DNA from: Silene latifolia | Taxonomy: Eukaryota > Streptophyta > Magnoliopsida > Caryophyllales > Caryophyllaceae | Direction: 5' to 3' | Assembly (NCBI RefSeq): GCF_048544455.1 | Contig: NC_133534.1 | Span: forward strand, 34,038,217 to 34,102,216 | Length of the DNA: 64,000 nucleotides | The notes under the pieces: model-generated | Told to the model about the DNA's origin: nothing | The model's input: only the letters and a program-made list of their open reading frames with translations | The model's database searches: none | Translations under genes and position numbers: made by a program | In this document: in pieces, positions 45,270 through 57,377 of the stretch | Layout: the number at the start of each line of letters is the position of its first letter | Numbering within the stretch: position 1 is the stretch's first letter

Positions 45270-46441
45270 GTTGTTAATGTTATTGTTATTATTGTTATTA
45301 TTGTTATTATTGTTATTATTATAATAACGCAAACTTTTATTGAGACTAAACAAAAAATTTACAAGAAATTAGTGGGCAGCCAAGAGAGAACATTGATAAG
45401 AAAATATAGTCTAAAACACAAGGTAAGATAATAATATTTGTCCGCTTTATATATATTAGTTTGTTCATACATTATACTACGGTTACATTACGATAAAAAA
45501 TAATGAGAAGAGTGATAATTTTGTTTTAAAAATATAATGTATATATGTATCGATTAATTAATAATGCCAAATATTTTTGCATCGGTTTTTAAAAATAATA
45601 CTCTGTATATAACTTTTCTACAGTGAATATTGGATTTGAACTTATAGGATCTGAACTGAACTTATAGAATCTGAACTGAACTGAATTTATAGGATCTGAT
45701 CTGAACTGAACTTATAGGATCTGAACTGAACTGAACTTATAGGATCTGAACTAAACTTATAGGATCTGATCTGAACTGAACTGAACTTAAATGATCTGAA
45801 GTGAACTTAAATTAAGGCCCTGTTCTTTTGGACTTAATTTCAGTTCTAATAATTTCAGTTCAGTTCAGTTCAGCTCTATTAAGTTTAGTTCAGTTCAGTT
45901 CAGTTTAGTTCAGATTAGTTTATTTCAACATTAATATTATTATTCTTATTTAATAATATATTCTTATTGTTATCATTATTATTATATTAATTTATTTAAT
46001 ATTTTTATTTTTATTATTATATTTTTATTTTTATATTATTATTATTATTATTATTATTATTTTAGTTATATTTATTTTTATTTTATTATTATGATTAATG
46101 GCAATATTATTAGTATTAATACTTATTATTATTATTATTATTATATTCATTTTTATTAATAAATTTATTATTATTATTATTATTATATTAATAAATTATT
46201 ATATTTTATCTATTATTAATATTATTATTTATATTAATTATTATTATTTATAATATTTATATTATACTTATCATATTTTTTTTAGTTATTATTATTAACA
46301 TATTATATTATTTAATATATTATAATATTACTAATAATATTATCATTTATATTACTAATAAATTATTATTACAATATTTATTATTATATTACTCCGTACT
46401 ATTTTATTTTTTATATTTTACTTATTAGATTATTATTATAT

Positions 46442-46487
<46 letters not shown>

Positions 46488-46512
46488 AATATTATTATAA
46501 TATTTATTATTG

Positions 46513-46544
<32 letters not shown>

Positions 46545-46632
46545 GTTATCTTTTTATTTTTGTTTCAGTTCAGTTCAATTCAGATTATATCAATTCAGTT
46601 CAGACAATTTCACTCCAAAAGAACAGGGCCTA
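44753..46632. mobile_element. Large foldback with GGCCCTGTTCTTTTGG ends and CTGAA repeats
   Basis: The right end TCCAAAAGAACAGGGCC (to 46631) pairs with GGCCCTGTTCTTTTGGAC at 45818 and with GGCCATGTTCTTTTGGAC at 44755, both followed by TAA or preceded by it. Many GATCTGAACTGAACTTATAG units fill 44760-45820, and inverted CAGTTCAG units fill 45840-45920 and 46560-46600. A TAA flank suggests PIF/Harbinger. Either one element of 815 bp inserted beside a broken relative, or one of 1.88 kb. Confidence 0.65.
45081..45325. repeat. (TTG)n and (TTA)n microsatellites
   Basis: About 22 TTG units at 45081-45147 and about 26 TTA units at 45192-45270, then mixed TTATTATTG units. The poly-Leu/Ile frames that result are artefacts. 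Confidence 0.95.
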
Positions 46633-46639
46633 AGTATCT

Positions 46640-47547
46640 TTCAAGTATATCGAATTCAAGTGCAGTTTTATTTAAGAAGTATTTAACTTCGAGTATCTTT
46701 CGGATATATCGAATTTGGTTCGATTCAGATTGAATTGGATCTTAGGTACTACTCGAATTCTTCAACTCAGTCTCGAATATCAGTTCAAATATTTTCTATT
46801 GTTTTTCTGGTTTGAATATACTTTATTAGTTCTATTAAAAATATACTCAGGTATAAGATGAAGATAATAAACGGTAGTCTATCATATACTCGTACTAAAA
46901 GTCAGTGATAATCTTAAAGAATCAATTTGGCAATGCAAAAATCAGAAGTTACAGAAATGAAAATTGAATGATACTCTATATAGGAGATTAGGAGGAGGAG
47001 TAGAAGAGTAATTAAAGCATAAGGTTACAAATTAGATGTCAACCTCTGTGATTGAATCTGTGATGTAGGTGCAGCATATTGCTGTAAATGACTGAATTAT
47101 TGCTATTCTCTGATCCGATACTTTAGTCTTAAAATTCTGCATGTTTATGTACGTACGTTCCTTTCTTTTACCAGTTACCAACTTACCACGCACTCTTTAT
47201 TGCTATTCTTTGGCTTAATTTCCCATTAATAATCAACTTCTCCAACTGTAAAATTCAACACGATTTTCAAAATCATACAAAACTTTTATTTTCTTGAATA
47301 AAAAACGGAAATTACATAGGAGTAAATGAGGTAAATTTAAATTGTAGAATCTTAACTATTCCTAGACCCTTCCATTTCCTTAAAAATTGCAGTTACTTCT
47401 CAATTAATTAATTAACAAATATTTAAATCAAATCTGTTTAATATTATATTCCTTAATTAAATAACATAATTAGAGTAATTCCAAATTTCCAATCTCATGG
47501 TCGCATGAGTTGTAACCTTCACGTTCATACATAACATATGCACTTAT
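46640..47547. other. Intergenic upstream of the BRG gene
   Basis: AT-rich with no gene. It holds the presumed promoter of the BRG gene, but no specific operator could be named. Confidence 0.5.
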
Positions 47548-47555
47548 TATATAAA
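47548..47555 (+). promoter_or_regulatory. TATA box of the BRG gene
   Basis: TATATAAA about 25-30 bp before a leader rich in CTTTTTTCTCTC (47570-47729). Confidence 0.6.
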
Positions 47556-47729
47556 GGGCAAAGCTAAAGCCTTTTTCTCTGCTCTTCATTCATTGTGTGT
47601 TCCTTATAAACCTACAAACTTAAAGCCTTTTTTCTCTCTAATTTCTCAACATTTCTTGCCTTCTCTCTTGTTTTTATAAATCGTCCTTCCAAAGTTTTTG
47701 TGTTCATAGATCGTTCAATATAAAAGACA

Positions 47730-48869
47730 ATGGTAATTCAAGCAAATATATATCCACAAAATATTGAGTTGCCAATATCATCTCAAGATTATTTTTCCAT
47801 GGCGAACAATTTCTTAATAAACGACAACAACAACAACAATAATTTTGTGCAGCATGAATGCGGGTTTAATGATTTTAATTCGCAACAGAAACTTGTTCAA
47901 CAACAACAATTCCAACGACAACAACAATTACTACTACAACAACAACAACAGCAGCGACGACAGCAACAACTGTATATGGTTCATCCTCCAAATATGAAAC
48001 GGGAAAATTGTTTTGTGCCTACGCAACTGTCGAAAAAGACAAAATTTTCAGCCACCTTAGCAACGCCGACGACCACCGCAACAACTGCTAGTACAACGAC
48101 TAGCGGGAGTGATAATCATTTTACGATGAATTTTTCGCAAAGTTTGTCTCTACAACTTGAGAAACAGAGGCAGGAGATGGACAGATATGTTGAATTACAG
48201 GTTTGTTATAAACAAATTACATATTTGGGTACCCTTTTGGCTCAATTTTAATGGGTTAATCTTCTTTTTTTACTAATTGTCATTTGATTTGATTAATTAT
48301 TAACCTTGGTTGTAATTTTGATTATTTTACAGAATGAATGGTTGAAATTGGCATTGCAAGAACAAAGGAAACAACAATTAGGAGCAATAATTAGGAAATT
48401 AGAAGTAAAGGCAGTGCAATTATTAAAACAAAAGGATGATGAAATCGCGGAAGCGGCCAAGAAAACAATGGAATTAGAAGAAGTTGTAAGGAAAATGGAG
48501 ATTGAAAACCAAACATGGCAAAGAATTTCCGCGCAAAATGAAGCAATGGTGTTTTCATTGAAAAATACTCTCGAACAACTTCAACAACAACAACAACAAG
48601 AAGTTTGTTCGTCATCGTCTTCGAATAATGTGAATGATGTCGAATCATGTTGCAAAGTGTCTGAAAACAAGAATGAAATCGAAGAAACAGGGGAAATAAC
48701 AACAAGAAGGAAAATGGCGGTTTGCAAAGTATGTAATACAAGGAATGCGAGCGTATTGATGTTGCCTTGCAGACATATGTGTAGTTGTAAAGTATGTGAT
48801 GATCTTGTTAATGCTTGTCCTGTTTGTAAATCACCTAAGATGGCAAGCATTGATGCTCTTATTTCTTGA
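47730..48869 (+). CDS. BRG-like: BOI-related RING-type E3 ubiquitin ligase (BRG-like)
   Basis: Exons 47730-48200 and 48333-48869; the 132-bp intron starts GTTTGT and ends TTTTACAG, in phase 0 between Gln and Asn. The product has 335 residues. Exon 1 is Gln- and Asn-rich (residues about 30-85) and ends in SLQLEKQRQEMDRYVELQ. Exon 2 begins with a coiled coil (NEWLKLALQEQRKQQLGAI ...) and ends in a C3HC4 RING: CKVC, then CRHMCSCKVC, then CPVC. This order, with the RING at the extreme C-terminus and the conserved WLRSH-like neighbourhood replaced by a long coil, is that of BOI and its relatives. In Arabidopsis these E3 ligases ubiquitinate nuclear targets, restrain cell death and repress gibberellin responses with DELLA proteins. 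Family membership is firm; target is unknown. Confidence 0.93.
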
Positions 48870-48886
48870 TTCTACTAATTAAATAA

Positions 48887-49071
48887 GGGTTTTTCTATCC
48901 TATGCCCACTAGGCATAGGATAATAAACCAAAAATAGAAAGTATTAAATGATATTTTCATGGGAAATTGTAATATCTCATCACTTTTAATTTTCTTCACA
49001 AAAAATACATTTAATACTTTCCTATTTTAGCTTCTTATCCTATGCCTAGTGGGCATAGGATAGAAAAACCG
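48887..49071. mobile_element. 185-bp Mutator-type MITE in the BRG 3' region
   Basis: Long inverted ends (GGTTTTTCTATCCTATGCCC and its complement at 49049-49070) are flanked by a 9-bp duplication ATTAAATAA (48878-48886 and 49072-49080). Each arm also contains a palindrome TATGCCCACTAGGCATA. A 9-bp duplication is typical of Mutator elements. It lies 17 bp past the BRG stop codon. Confidence 0.85.
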
Positions 49072-49080
49072 ATTAAATAA

Positions 49081-49850
49081 ATACAGTATTAGTTTAGTGT
49101 TTTTATTTTATTTTTTGGGTAGGGAGAATAGGGAAAAGTAAATTGTCTAGAAGTGATCAGTGATAAATTGACTGATGAAATCGGGAAAAAAAAAAGGTTG
49201 ATTGAACTTGGATCAAATTTCAATTTTGCATACTACTATTCACTACTATAGTTTTACTATTTTTTGTTTGTTTTTTTTTAATCTATCAACATTCGGATAA
49301 CTGAGAAGTTATTCTACTTTAATCAGAGATTTAGAGAGATCAGGCTTAAGTCTTGAACATGCACCCGTTTTAAATTCGGATTAAACTGAATGGTATACAT
49401 TTTTTTTTCTTTATAAGAAATGACTCATACGAAAACATTTAACATATTAGGTTGGCCAATATCATAAATATTTGTCCACGAGGTGATCTTTTTATTATTC
49501 ATAAAAGCTACTTCCTAGAAAATACTTACGCGTTCTTCTATGAGTGTAGAGATCATTTGTCTCACTTTTATGTGAGTAGAGGCATCTGTCTTATTTTGGG
49601 TCTCATTGCCTTTTACAACACGTTATCCACCACATAATAAAAATGGTAATAATATGTTAGGAATATGTATACAATTAATTAATGAAATGCAGAGTATGTT
49701 TTAATCAATTAATTTAAAATGTGAATTGTGTTATTTATCCGGCATTGTTAAAACTCGTGAAGAATAAGTTTATACCCTTAGTGATCCTATTTGACTCGAA
49801 TACGCACTAAGATTCATATATTCGCATGAAAAGAAGTGGTTTATGGATAA
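49081..49850. other. Intergenic, no gene recognised
   Basis: AT-rich DNA with short runs of A and T. Nothing supported. Confidence 0.5.
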
Positions 49851-50044
49851 CACAAATTCTCATTGAAGACATGACATATCCGTCACAAGCTGAAGACGGA
49901 TATCATTTTACCTCACAATGTACCCACTTTTTTTCTCTCTGCAACACTATTCATGTGGTCCCCTTTTCCACTAACCCATTTTGTTACCATTTTATCTCAC
50001 AAAATATCCGTCATAAATGGTAACCCGTCACAAGAGAGACCAAT
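49851..50044. mobile_element. MITE related to the insert at 23951
   Basis: It contains ATATCCGTCACAAGC, GAAGACGGATATCATTTTACC and, near the right end, AACCCGTCACAAGAGAGAC, the inverted form of the words in the 23951-24135 insert. TGGATAA stands on both sides (49844-49850 and 50045-50051). Confidence 0.65.
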
Positions 50045-50049
50045 TGGAT

Positions 50050-51055
50050 AAAGGTACAAAGAGACAGTGGGGTTTGGCGCTTGGAGATTGAGCTTGAACT
50101 TGGAGTTCACACTTCCAATATGGGGTACCGGAGTACCCCACAAAAAGATAAAAATGGACGAAATATGACTACTTAAAATTATTTTTTTTTCCTTATTTTA
50201 ACAATTGTAAGGACCAAAACAGAAAATTAACATCACTAGAAAAAGTCCAAAAAAGCTGAGGCGAAGCACTAAGCCACTAATTGCACTAGTATAGAAACCT
50301 GAAATCTCCGAGATCACGAGAAAAGAAACTAGGGTGTCCCCCCGCTTTAATGGTGGACAATTGAAATTACAAAAGCTTGCCTCATATTGTGCGTGCATTT
50401 TTGTTTTAAATCTTTTTTTTCTTTTTTTTTTTACGGTTAAGAATTTAACCCTATAATAGTTTATTCACGCTATCTAACAATAGAAAAATAATCACAAAAA
50501 AAAAAACAATAGAAAAATAATACTATATTTATCTTGATTATTTATTTATCTTTTTGTAATTTTTTTATTAAAAATGTTAATTAAAAATAAATAAATGATT
50601 GAGTGGAGAATAATCATATACAAGGACGACTTTGATTTATGGTTACAACTTTTTGGATACTTTCATGCGTGTTCTCCTACACCCCTCTTTTCAAACGGTT
50701 ATACATGGTGCTTGGCTGGTACTGTTTTGATCTCTATCAATTTAGTTGCGAATTTGGACTTTAGTGATTCACATTTTCTGTGTGTTTTTGTTTATGTTTT
50801 TGACCAACTTGCACGGGAATGTGCTGGATTTTGTTTGGATTTTCCCCCAAACTTAGCTACTGATGTTGTCAACACCAATTTATGTTCACTTCAAGGTTAT
50901 CTTCACCTATTTTCAAGTTCTAGTTTTGCGAACAATATGTTATTTGACCCCCCACAAGCCCACACGCCCCTTGCCACACTCTACTTCCTCCTTAGTCCTT
51001 GAACATTTTTTCTAAGTTTCAAAAATAAATAATTAGACATAAAAGCGCTCTTTTT
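50050..51055. other. Intergenic with one unassigned open frame
   Basis: The plus-strand frame 50595-51002 (135 codons, MIEWRIIIYKDDFDLWLQLF) has a mixed composition but no recognisable domain or promoter. I leave it as non-coding with doubt. Confidence 0.35.
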
Positions 51056-51272
51056 TCCGCTTTTTTTTAGAAATGAATCAAATGAATGAATGAATTGAAT
51101 GAATTGATTGAATGAAATCAATTGATTTGAAATAATTGAATGAAATAATGAATGGAATAATGAATCAATCAACTAAATTGATTGGAAATTTGAATTGAAC
51201 TGAAATAATATTAATATTACTATTAATATTATTAATATTAATATTAATATTAATACTAAATATAATAATAAC

Positions 51273-51303
<31 letters not shown>

Positions 51304-52018
51304 GTAATTATACTAATTTGAATGATTAACTAGGTAGACATCATGAACCACAGTTCACCATCAATCTAATTAGGTGAAATAATTGAGCACCAATTTGCTA
51401 GATTGATGTTCAAAGTCTAGCCGTTTATCATCCTAATTTGACTGATTAGGTAGTCATCACCAAGCACCAGCAATCCTAATTTAACTAATTAGATAAATAC
51501 AAATTGACAGACCCTAGTTTCATCTTTAACAAAATAAATCAAATTTGGTTGATTAATTAAAACTCAACAAATAATATTAATAACTGATAACAAGTAAATT
51601 AATTTATTATTTGATAAATTAGAATCCATCTTGTAAGTTTTAAGTCATTTGAGCAATTAAATTCAGTTTTAGGGAAAAATATTGATTTAAGAGTTCATTT
51701 GGTTCAGTTTTAGGTGAAAAGGGTACAAAATAGAACGTTATGAAAAAGTGTATGTGAAAGAGTAAAGTTCGTATATGAAAAAGGTATTAATAATAGTAAT
51801 ATTAACATTAATAATGTTATTAATAATATTATTATTAATTAATATTCATTTTCATATTCATATTATTAATAATAGTAATAGTAATAGTATTAATTATATT
51901 AATATGAATATTATTGATTTTAATAACCATAATATTCATAATAATAACAATAATGAGGATGATTAATTAATAATAAATTGATGATGATGATGATAATGAT
52001 GATGATGATGATGATGAT
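51056..52018. repeat. Microsatellite-rich AT DNA
   Basis: (AATG)n at 51070-51180, ATTAATATT words at 51205-51260, AATAAT at 51275-51305, a repeated CCTAATTTGACTGATTAGGTAG-like phrase at 51320-51500, ATT words at 51780-51930 and (GAT)n at 51978-52017. The Tat element 2 begins right after the (GAT)n run. Confidence 0.8.
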
Positions 52019-52450
52019 TGATGGGGCATATTCTGCACCGCTGACCAAGTCAACATATTGAGCAAGGTCAAAGATATCTACGGCAAGTCAACGGCTTAGA
52101 CAGCCTAGCCGATGCAGCCCATCGGCCTATCAGCCTGGGTCTCGGCATGGCAATCAGCCAGCCGGGACACATATCCGCGTACTCATATCCAAGACCCCTC
52201 GGCGGTGAGTCAACAGGGCCGCCGGCCAGCCATGGGTCCCTCGGCCGAGGGGTAGATCAGTCTTTCCACCTGCTAGCCACTTGGCCACTTGGCCACTACG
52301 TGACAAAAGGTGAAAGTCTATAAATACTCCTCAACCTTCATTGAGGAAATGATCCATAAATTAACCCAAGAATCACTATTCATCTGGTAATATCTTCCTT
52401 ATCTCTCTACAATACGCGTTTAGTCAAGTAACGCATACTTAGCCCTTTAA
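52019..52450 (+). mobile_element. Truncated 5' LTR of Tat element 2
   Basis: It starts TGATGGGGCATATTCTGC and aligns with the LTR at 57868 up to CCTTTAAG; after that, sequence from inside pol follows. About 150 bp of LTR end, the primer site, gag, protease and RT are missing. TATA box at 52319-52326. Confidence 0.85.
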
Positions 52451-52452
52451 GC

Positions 52453-53816
52453 TGGCCGACGCTCTCTCCAAACTGGCCAGCTCAACCATCAAGAATGTCA
52501 GCCGAACCGTGCTGGTAGATATCAGGAATGCGAAAAGCATCACTGAGAACGTCGGCATGGTGGGTAACATAGAGACCGAGACAACGTGGATGACTCCGAT
52601 AATGAAATACAAACTTACAGGTGAATTGCCGGAGGGCCGCAACCCCTCTGCCAAAATAAAAAGGATCGCCGCCAGGTACTTGGTGTTCGAGGGGGAGCTG
52701 TACAGAAGATCCGCAATAAGACCACTCTTGAAGTGTGTCGGTCCAGCTGACGCAGAACTGATACTGACAGAGATTCACGAAGGTATCTGTGGACATCACA
52801 TGGGGGCAAGAACACTAGCCCACAAAGCTCACCGAGCTGGCTACTTCTGGCCCACCATGCTTCAGGATTCCAGAACAAAGACCAAGAAGTGCACGAACTG
52901 TCAGATGCATGCCCCGGTAATACACGCTCCCTCCAGGGACCTACAACCGGTGCTTAGTCCCCTTCCTTTCGCACAGTGGGGGATGGACATGCTAGGGCCG
53001 TTCCCAACGGCCTCCGGAGGAAGGAAGTTCTTAATCGTCGCCGTTGATTACTTCACCAAATGGGTTGAAGCGTAGCGATGCACCGGCGAAGACCACGCGG
53101 CCGTCGAAAGGTAATGGGAAAATGTCATAACTCGCCGGATTACCCCAAGTTATGGTATTTGACCACGGCCGAGAGTTTTGGAGCGACCGATAATGAAGCG
53201 GTTAGAAGAGCTTGGCATCAAGTTTGCGTACTCCTCCGTCTCCGCCACCCACGAGCAACGGGGGCGGAGGCAGCCAACAAAACAATCCTCAACGGTCTGA
53301 AGAAGACGGTTGAAGACCTTAAGGGAAGGTGGGCCGATGAACTACCCGGCGTCCTTTGGTCCCTTCGGACCACGGAGAAAGAAGCAACGGGGTACACCCC
53401 CTTCCACCTAGTCTACGGTTCCGAAGCAGTCCTACCAATTGAAGCAACGGTACCAACATTCAGAACGGCTACCTTTAACCCAGTTGAAAACGAGGAAGGC
53501 CTGAAAGCTTCCCTAGACCTGGTCGAAGAGAGCCGAGATACAGCACGCCTCAACTTGGCCGTATACCAAAACCGGATGAAGAGAGCCTACAACCGAAGAG
53601 TCCACAAAAGGGACTTGAAAATGGGAGACATAGTCCTAAGGAAGTCGGCCGCCACCAACAAAGGAAATATTCATGGTAAAGCGACGGCCAATCGGGAGGG
53701 TCCCTACAAAGTGGTCGAAGAGATGAGGCCGGTACATACTGACGGTGACAGACATGGGAGGTGTGCCTTTGATGAGCCATTGGAACACCGATAACTTGAG
53801 AAAATACTTTGTATAG
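52453..53816 (+). pseudogene. pol: Integrase remnant of Tat element 2
   Basis: It opens in the last part of the archaeal RNase H (DALSKLASSTIKNVSRTV) and runs through the H2C2 finger (HEGICGHHMGARTLAH, CTNCQ) and first catalytic Asp (GMDMLGPF) to a stop at 53073-53075. The rest of integrase is in later frames to a stop at 53814-53816. Small deletions cluster at 53070-53260, the stretch that should hold the second and third catalytic acids. It is almost the same as the copy at 62940-63990. Confidence 0.8.
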
Positions 53817-53948
53817 CGGCGGAGGTGTCCAAACCCATTGTGGACACCCCAACGCACGATCATAAACCAATGAATCGCCCAAGTTTTCCATCAAAGTGTT
53901 TGTCCCCTCCACAAATTGCCGCCAGGCAGGAACTCAAAGAGAAGAATT

Positions 53949-54343
53949 GCTATCGAGCCATAACCCCGATTACCTCGGCCTTAGCCGAGAGCGACGGGGA
54001 CACAATGACCGATACGCCAGAAGAAATGCTATCGAGCCATAACCCCGATTACCTCGGCCTTAGCCGAGAGCGACGGGGACGCAATGACCGATACGCCAGA
54101 AGAAATGCTATCGAGCCATAACCCCGATTACCTCGGCCTAAGCCGAGAGCGACGGGGACACAATGACCGATACGCCAGAAGAAATGCTATCGAGCCATAA
54201 CCCCGATTACCTCGGCCTAAGCCGAGAGCGACGGGGACACAATGACCGATACGCCAGAAGAACCGCTATCGAGCCATAACCCCGATTACCTCGGTCTTAG
54301 CCGAGAGCGACGGGGACACAATGACCGATACGCTCGAAGAAAT
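53949..54343. repeat. Five tandem copies of a 79-bp unit in element 2
   Basis: GCTATCGAGCCATAACCCC recurs at 53949, 54028, 54107, 54186 and (variant) 54265, an exact 79-bp step. The unit shares the CCCCGATTACCTCGGCC and CCGAGAGCGACGGGG core with the 142-bp unit of element 1 but lacks the 63-bp extension. The core can fold: CTCGGCC faces AGCCGAG and CCCCG faces CGGGG. Confidence 0.95.
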
Positions 54344-54808
54344 GCTAAAGACGTTACGCGATTGAGATGAGCATTCTAAGCCCGACTCGGCCATGCCGAC
54401 GGTAAAAACGAAGGCACTCAATTAATAACGCAAGAAGATAACTAAAGGATCGTGATCGAGTCCGGCCAAGCCGAGGACCAAAAAGATAAAACTTTACGAA
54501 AATGATTGCAAGGAGAGTACGGGACGACGGCCGTCCCCGTAAGGATAGCCTAAACTCTACCTACCAAAGCTTTACAAAAAGCTAGGAAACAAAAAAACAA
54601 AAGGTTACGAGACTTAGGATTTGAAGCGCCGAGAAGATGGCAGGAAGAGAAGGCTCAATAATTGGCCCCGAACAGCTAAAGCTATCCGAGACGCCGGGTG
54701 AGTCCGGTGACGACCGCCCGTCTTCCTATGCCTGTTCTTCGCCCTCCATCGCAGATAGCGGCATCTTCGGTGGCCGGCTCGAAGAGGGCTCGACATCTTC
54801 AAGTGCCT

Positions 54809-57197
54809 TTAGCCTTTGTCACCCTCCTTCACCTTTGCATCATAGGCCGCCTTGGCCTCGGCTATCTGAGCCGCCTTCGCCGCCTCCGCTTTCTCTGCAG
54901 CCGCCTTCTCCACATCATCGGCCATCTCGTCCAGAAGCTGGTCGAATTTATCCCACGGAAAAGAGCCCTCGGGGACGAGTCTTTTTATTGCCTCCCTGGT
55001 TGCATCCTCGGTCTGGTCCCGGAGTTGGGCGCACATTTTAGGGAGAAGAACATCTTGAAGCATTTCAATATCCTTCTCCTTTTGAGCAAGGGCAGTCTGC
55101 GCGTCCCTGAGCGCCTCCTTTGGTTGTGGAACAGATCCTTCCACTTTTCTCCCTTGGCGACCACGGCGTCATAAGAATCCTTGTACACTGTTCCGCTCCT
55201 CCATCATCTTGGTAGTGGCGGCATCAGCTTCCTCCACTTTGGCCCTCTCGGCCCCTAGCAGCTTCTCAATTTCCTCCACGCGCCGGCTGGCAGTAAAGAG
55301 ATCCCGTTTCGCCTTCGCGGCCTCCCCCTTTGCGGCAGAGAGATCAAGTTTAAGCTTTGCGATCAGTGGCGCAGCTTGGCCCATGGTTTTCTCCTGCTCC
55401 AAGATGTAGGAGCCGGCTTGTTGGGTCCACTTGGCCATCCTCTTATATAATTTCGCACCCTCTGCCACAAGCTCGGAGGGAGAAATCTTCTGAGCCGAGG
55501 AGTCAACGATGACATTTCTGTCACCCACCTTCTCAATAACCTTCTCAATAGCCTTCTCAGGCTGCTTCCCTAATTGCCGTTCAGTAAGAACGGCGACCGC
55601 CGAAGGAGGATCTACAAAAAATTTACACAGAGCATCCATGTCACCATGCATTGACACATCAGATAGCCGGTCATCTGGAATGTCCAACGAACCGGCTAAA
55701 TCCGAACCACAAGTTAGATTCGTACCAGTCTGGACCCTCTTCGTTCGAGGGCCGGCTGAGTCAGTCATCTCCCCGGCAGCGATGAAAGCAGATGGAGGCT
55801 CTTTTCTCTTCTTAGGAGAAGAATGGGCCTTAGCAACGGTCACCACATCATCAATGACTTCGATGACCCCCACAGACTCCTGAACCGCTGGGGTCGAAGA
55901 GGGAGCTGGCATAGACGCCGCCGCTAACCTGGACGCTGCCCTCTTTGTTCTCTTGGGCATGCCCCCGAGAACCCTTGCCTGGGCCGCCGCCGGATCCAGT
56001 GACTTGTTTGCTTATCCATGAGTTCGTTGGGAGACGGCCTACGATCACGCAAGTCAGCCGTAGGATGCTGTTCAACGACCTTCCTGTCCTTGTCAAGCCC
56101 TAACCTCTTCAAGGTCTTCTCAGACAGATCCTGGCCAAACCGGTCTGCAAGAAGTCAAACAAAGGTTACACAAGAAGTAAAACAAAGCTCCAAAACAGAC
56201 ATAACAGACAAAAATGGGCCTCACACCGACCCCACTCACCCCGATTGAGGGCCGGTATGAGGCCGACGCGGCAAAGCAGTTCATCTTGGAGAATAATCTG
56301 AGTCGGGGGCAGCCATCCCTTCCCAGCATCGAACAGTTGCATCGCCCGCCGCTCATCCGCAGTAAGAGGGACCAACGAAGCATCCATCTTTGCCTTACCC
56401 CGGGAGATACACTCCTCATACTCTTCTCGGTTCTCACACCGTAAGTAAACATGGCTCTGGAAAGACCGGGGCAATGGGTAGTCCTCCGGCACTTGGACGT
56501 ACACCCATCGCCGTTGCCAGTCTTTGCAGGAAGTAAGCTTGTTCACGGAGATATAGCCAGGCTCCATCTGCACGCTGTACCACCCCACTTTACCGGCAAT
56601 TGACGGCCGTAGATGATGAAGGCGGCGGAATAAGTTGACCGTCGGGATCTCCCCCCTAAAAATACAGAGCCACACAAAGCCAACTATCGTCCTCATGGCC
56701 AGCGGGTGTAGTTGGGCCACAGCGACGTTCATAGCTTTGATAATGGCCATGACGTACTTATTCAGAGGAAACCGCAGCCCATACTCCAGGTGCCTGATAT
56801 ACACGCCGGTGTGACCCGGTGGAGGGCTACAGACCACCTGACCCTCCTTAGGGATAACGATCTTGTACCCCTCACCGAGGAAGAAATGGCCTCCGAAAAA
56901 TGTCTCGCCGGAACAACTGGCGAACTTATGGGACCAAGCACGGTCTAAACCAGTCGTGCAGGGCTCGCCATGATCCGGGATAGACAGCCTCCCACCATCA
57001 GAAGGAGTCCCCTCATCCTCATCAGCATCGTCATCCTCATCCTCCCGTTCCTCCAAAATTGGTATATCAACTACGGGAGAAGAAGACCTAGGGCCCCCAA
57101 ACCTTATCGGGATGGCGTCAAGTATCCCCTCCCCGTCAAGACGCGACGGGGAACCCTCCGGCGCAGAAGTGCTAGTTCCGGCGTCAGCAGAAGACAT
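54809..57197 (-). pseudogene. Antisense gene of Tat element 2, broken
   Basis: Homologue of the intact antisense gene in element 1. Exon 1 runs 57197-56240, with intron 56145-56239 (GTGAGT...TTGCAG), and exon 2 starts at 56144. Exon 1 is open and carries the gypsy-type transposon domain (LEYGLRFPLNKYVMAI, GFVWLCIF). Exon 2 changes frame near 55990 and near 55160, so the coiled coil lies in pieces (55169-55960, 54809-55144). The TATA box is at 57370-57377 on the minus strand. Confidence 0.8.
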
Positions 57198-57377
57198 AAT
57201 AGCAATAATTATTTAACAAAATAAAAAGTGGGAAGTTTGTTTGTTTACCTTGAAGAAAAACACTCGCCGGAACAACAACTGAAGATTAGAAGACAAAGAA
57301 ACCCTTGAAAGTTTAGAGAAAAAATTTTGGAGAATAAAATTGGTGGCCAATTTCACGGAATAACTACCCTATTTATA

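Noticed and set aside
45081..45431. Long open frame of poly-Leu/Ile
   Set aside because: It is the translation of TTG and TTA microsatellites.
50595..51002. 135-codon frame, possible gene
   Set aside because: No domain, promoter or homologue recognised; listed only as intergenic with doubt.
53949..54343. Regular repeats that look like a CRISPR array
   Set aside because: The whole 79-bp unit repeats without unique spacers, and the setting is a plant retrotransposon.
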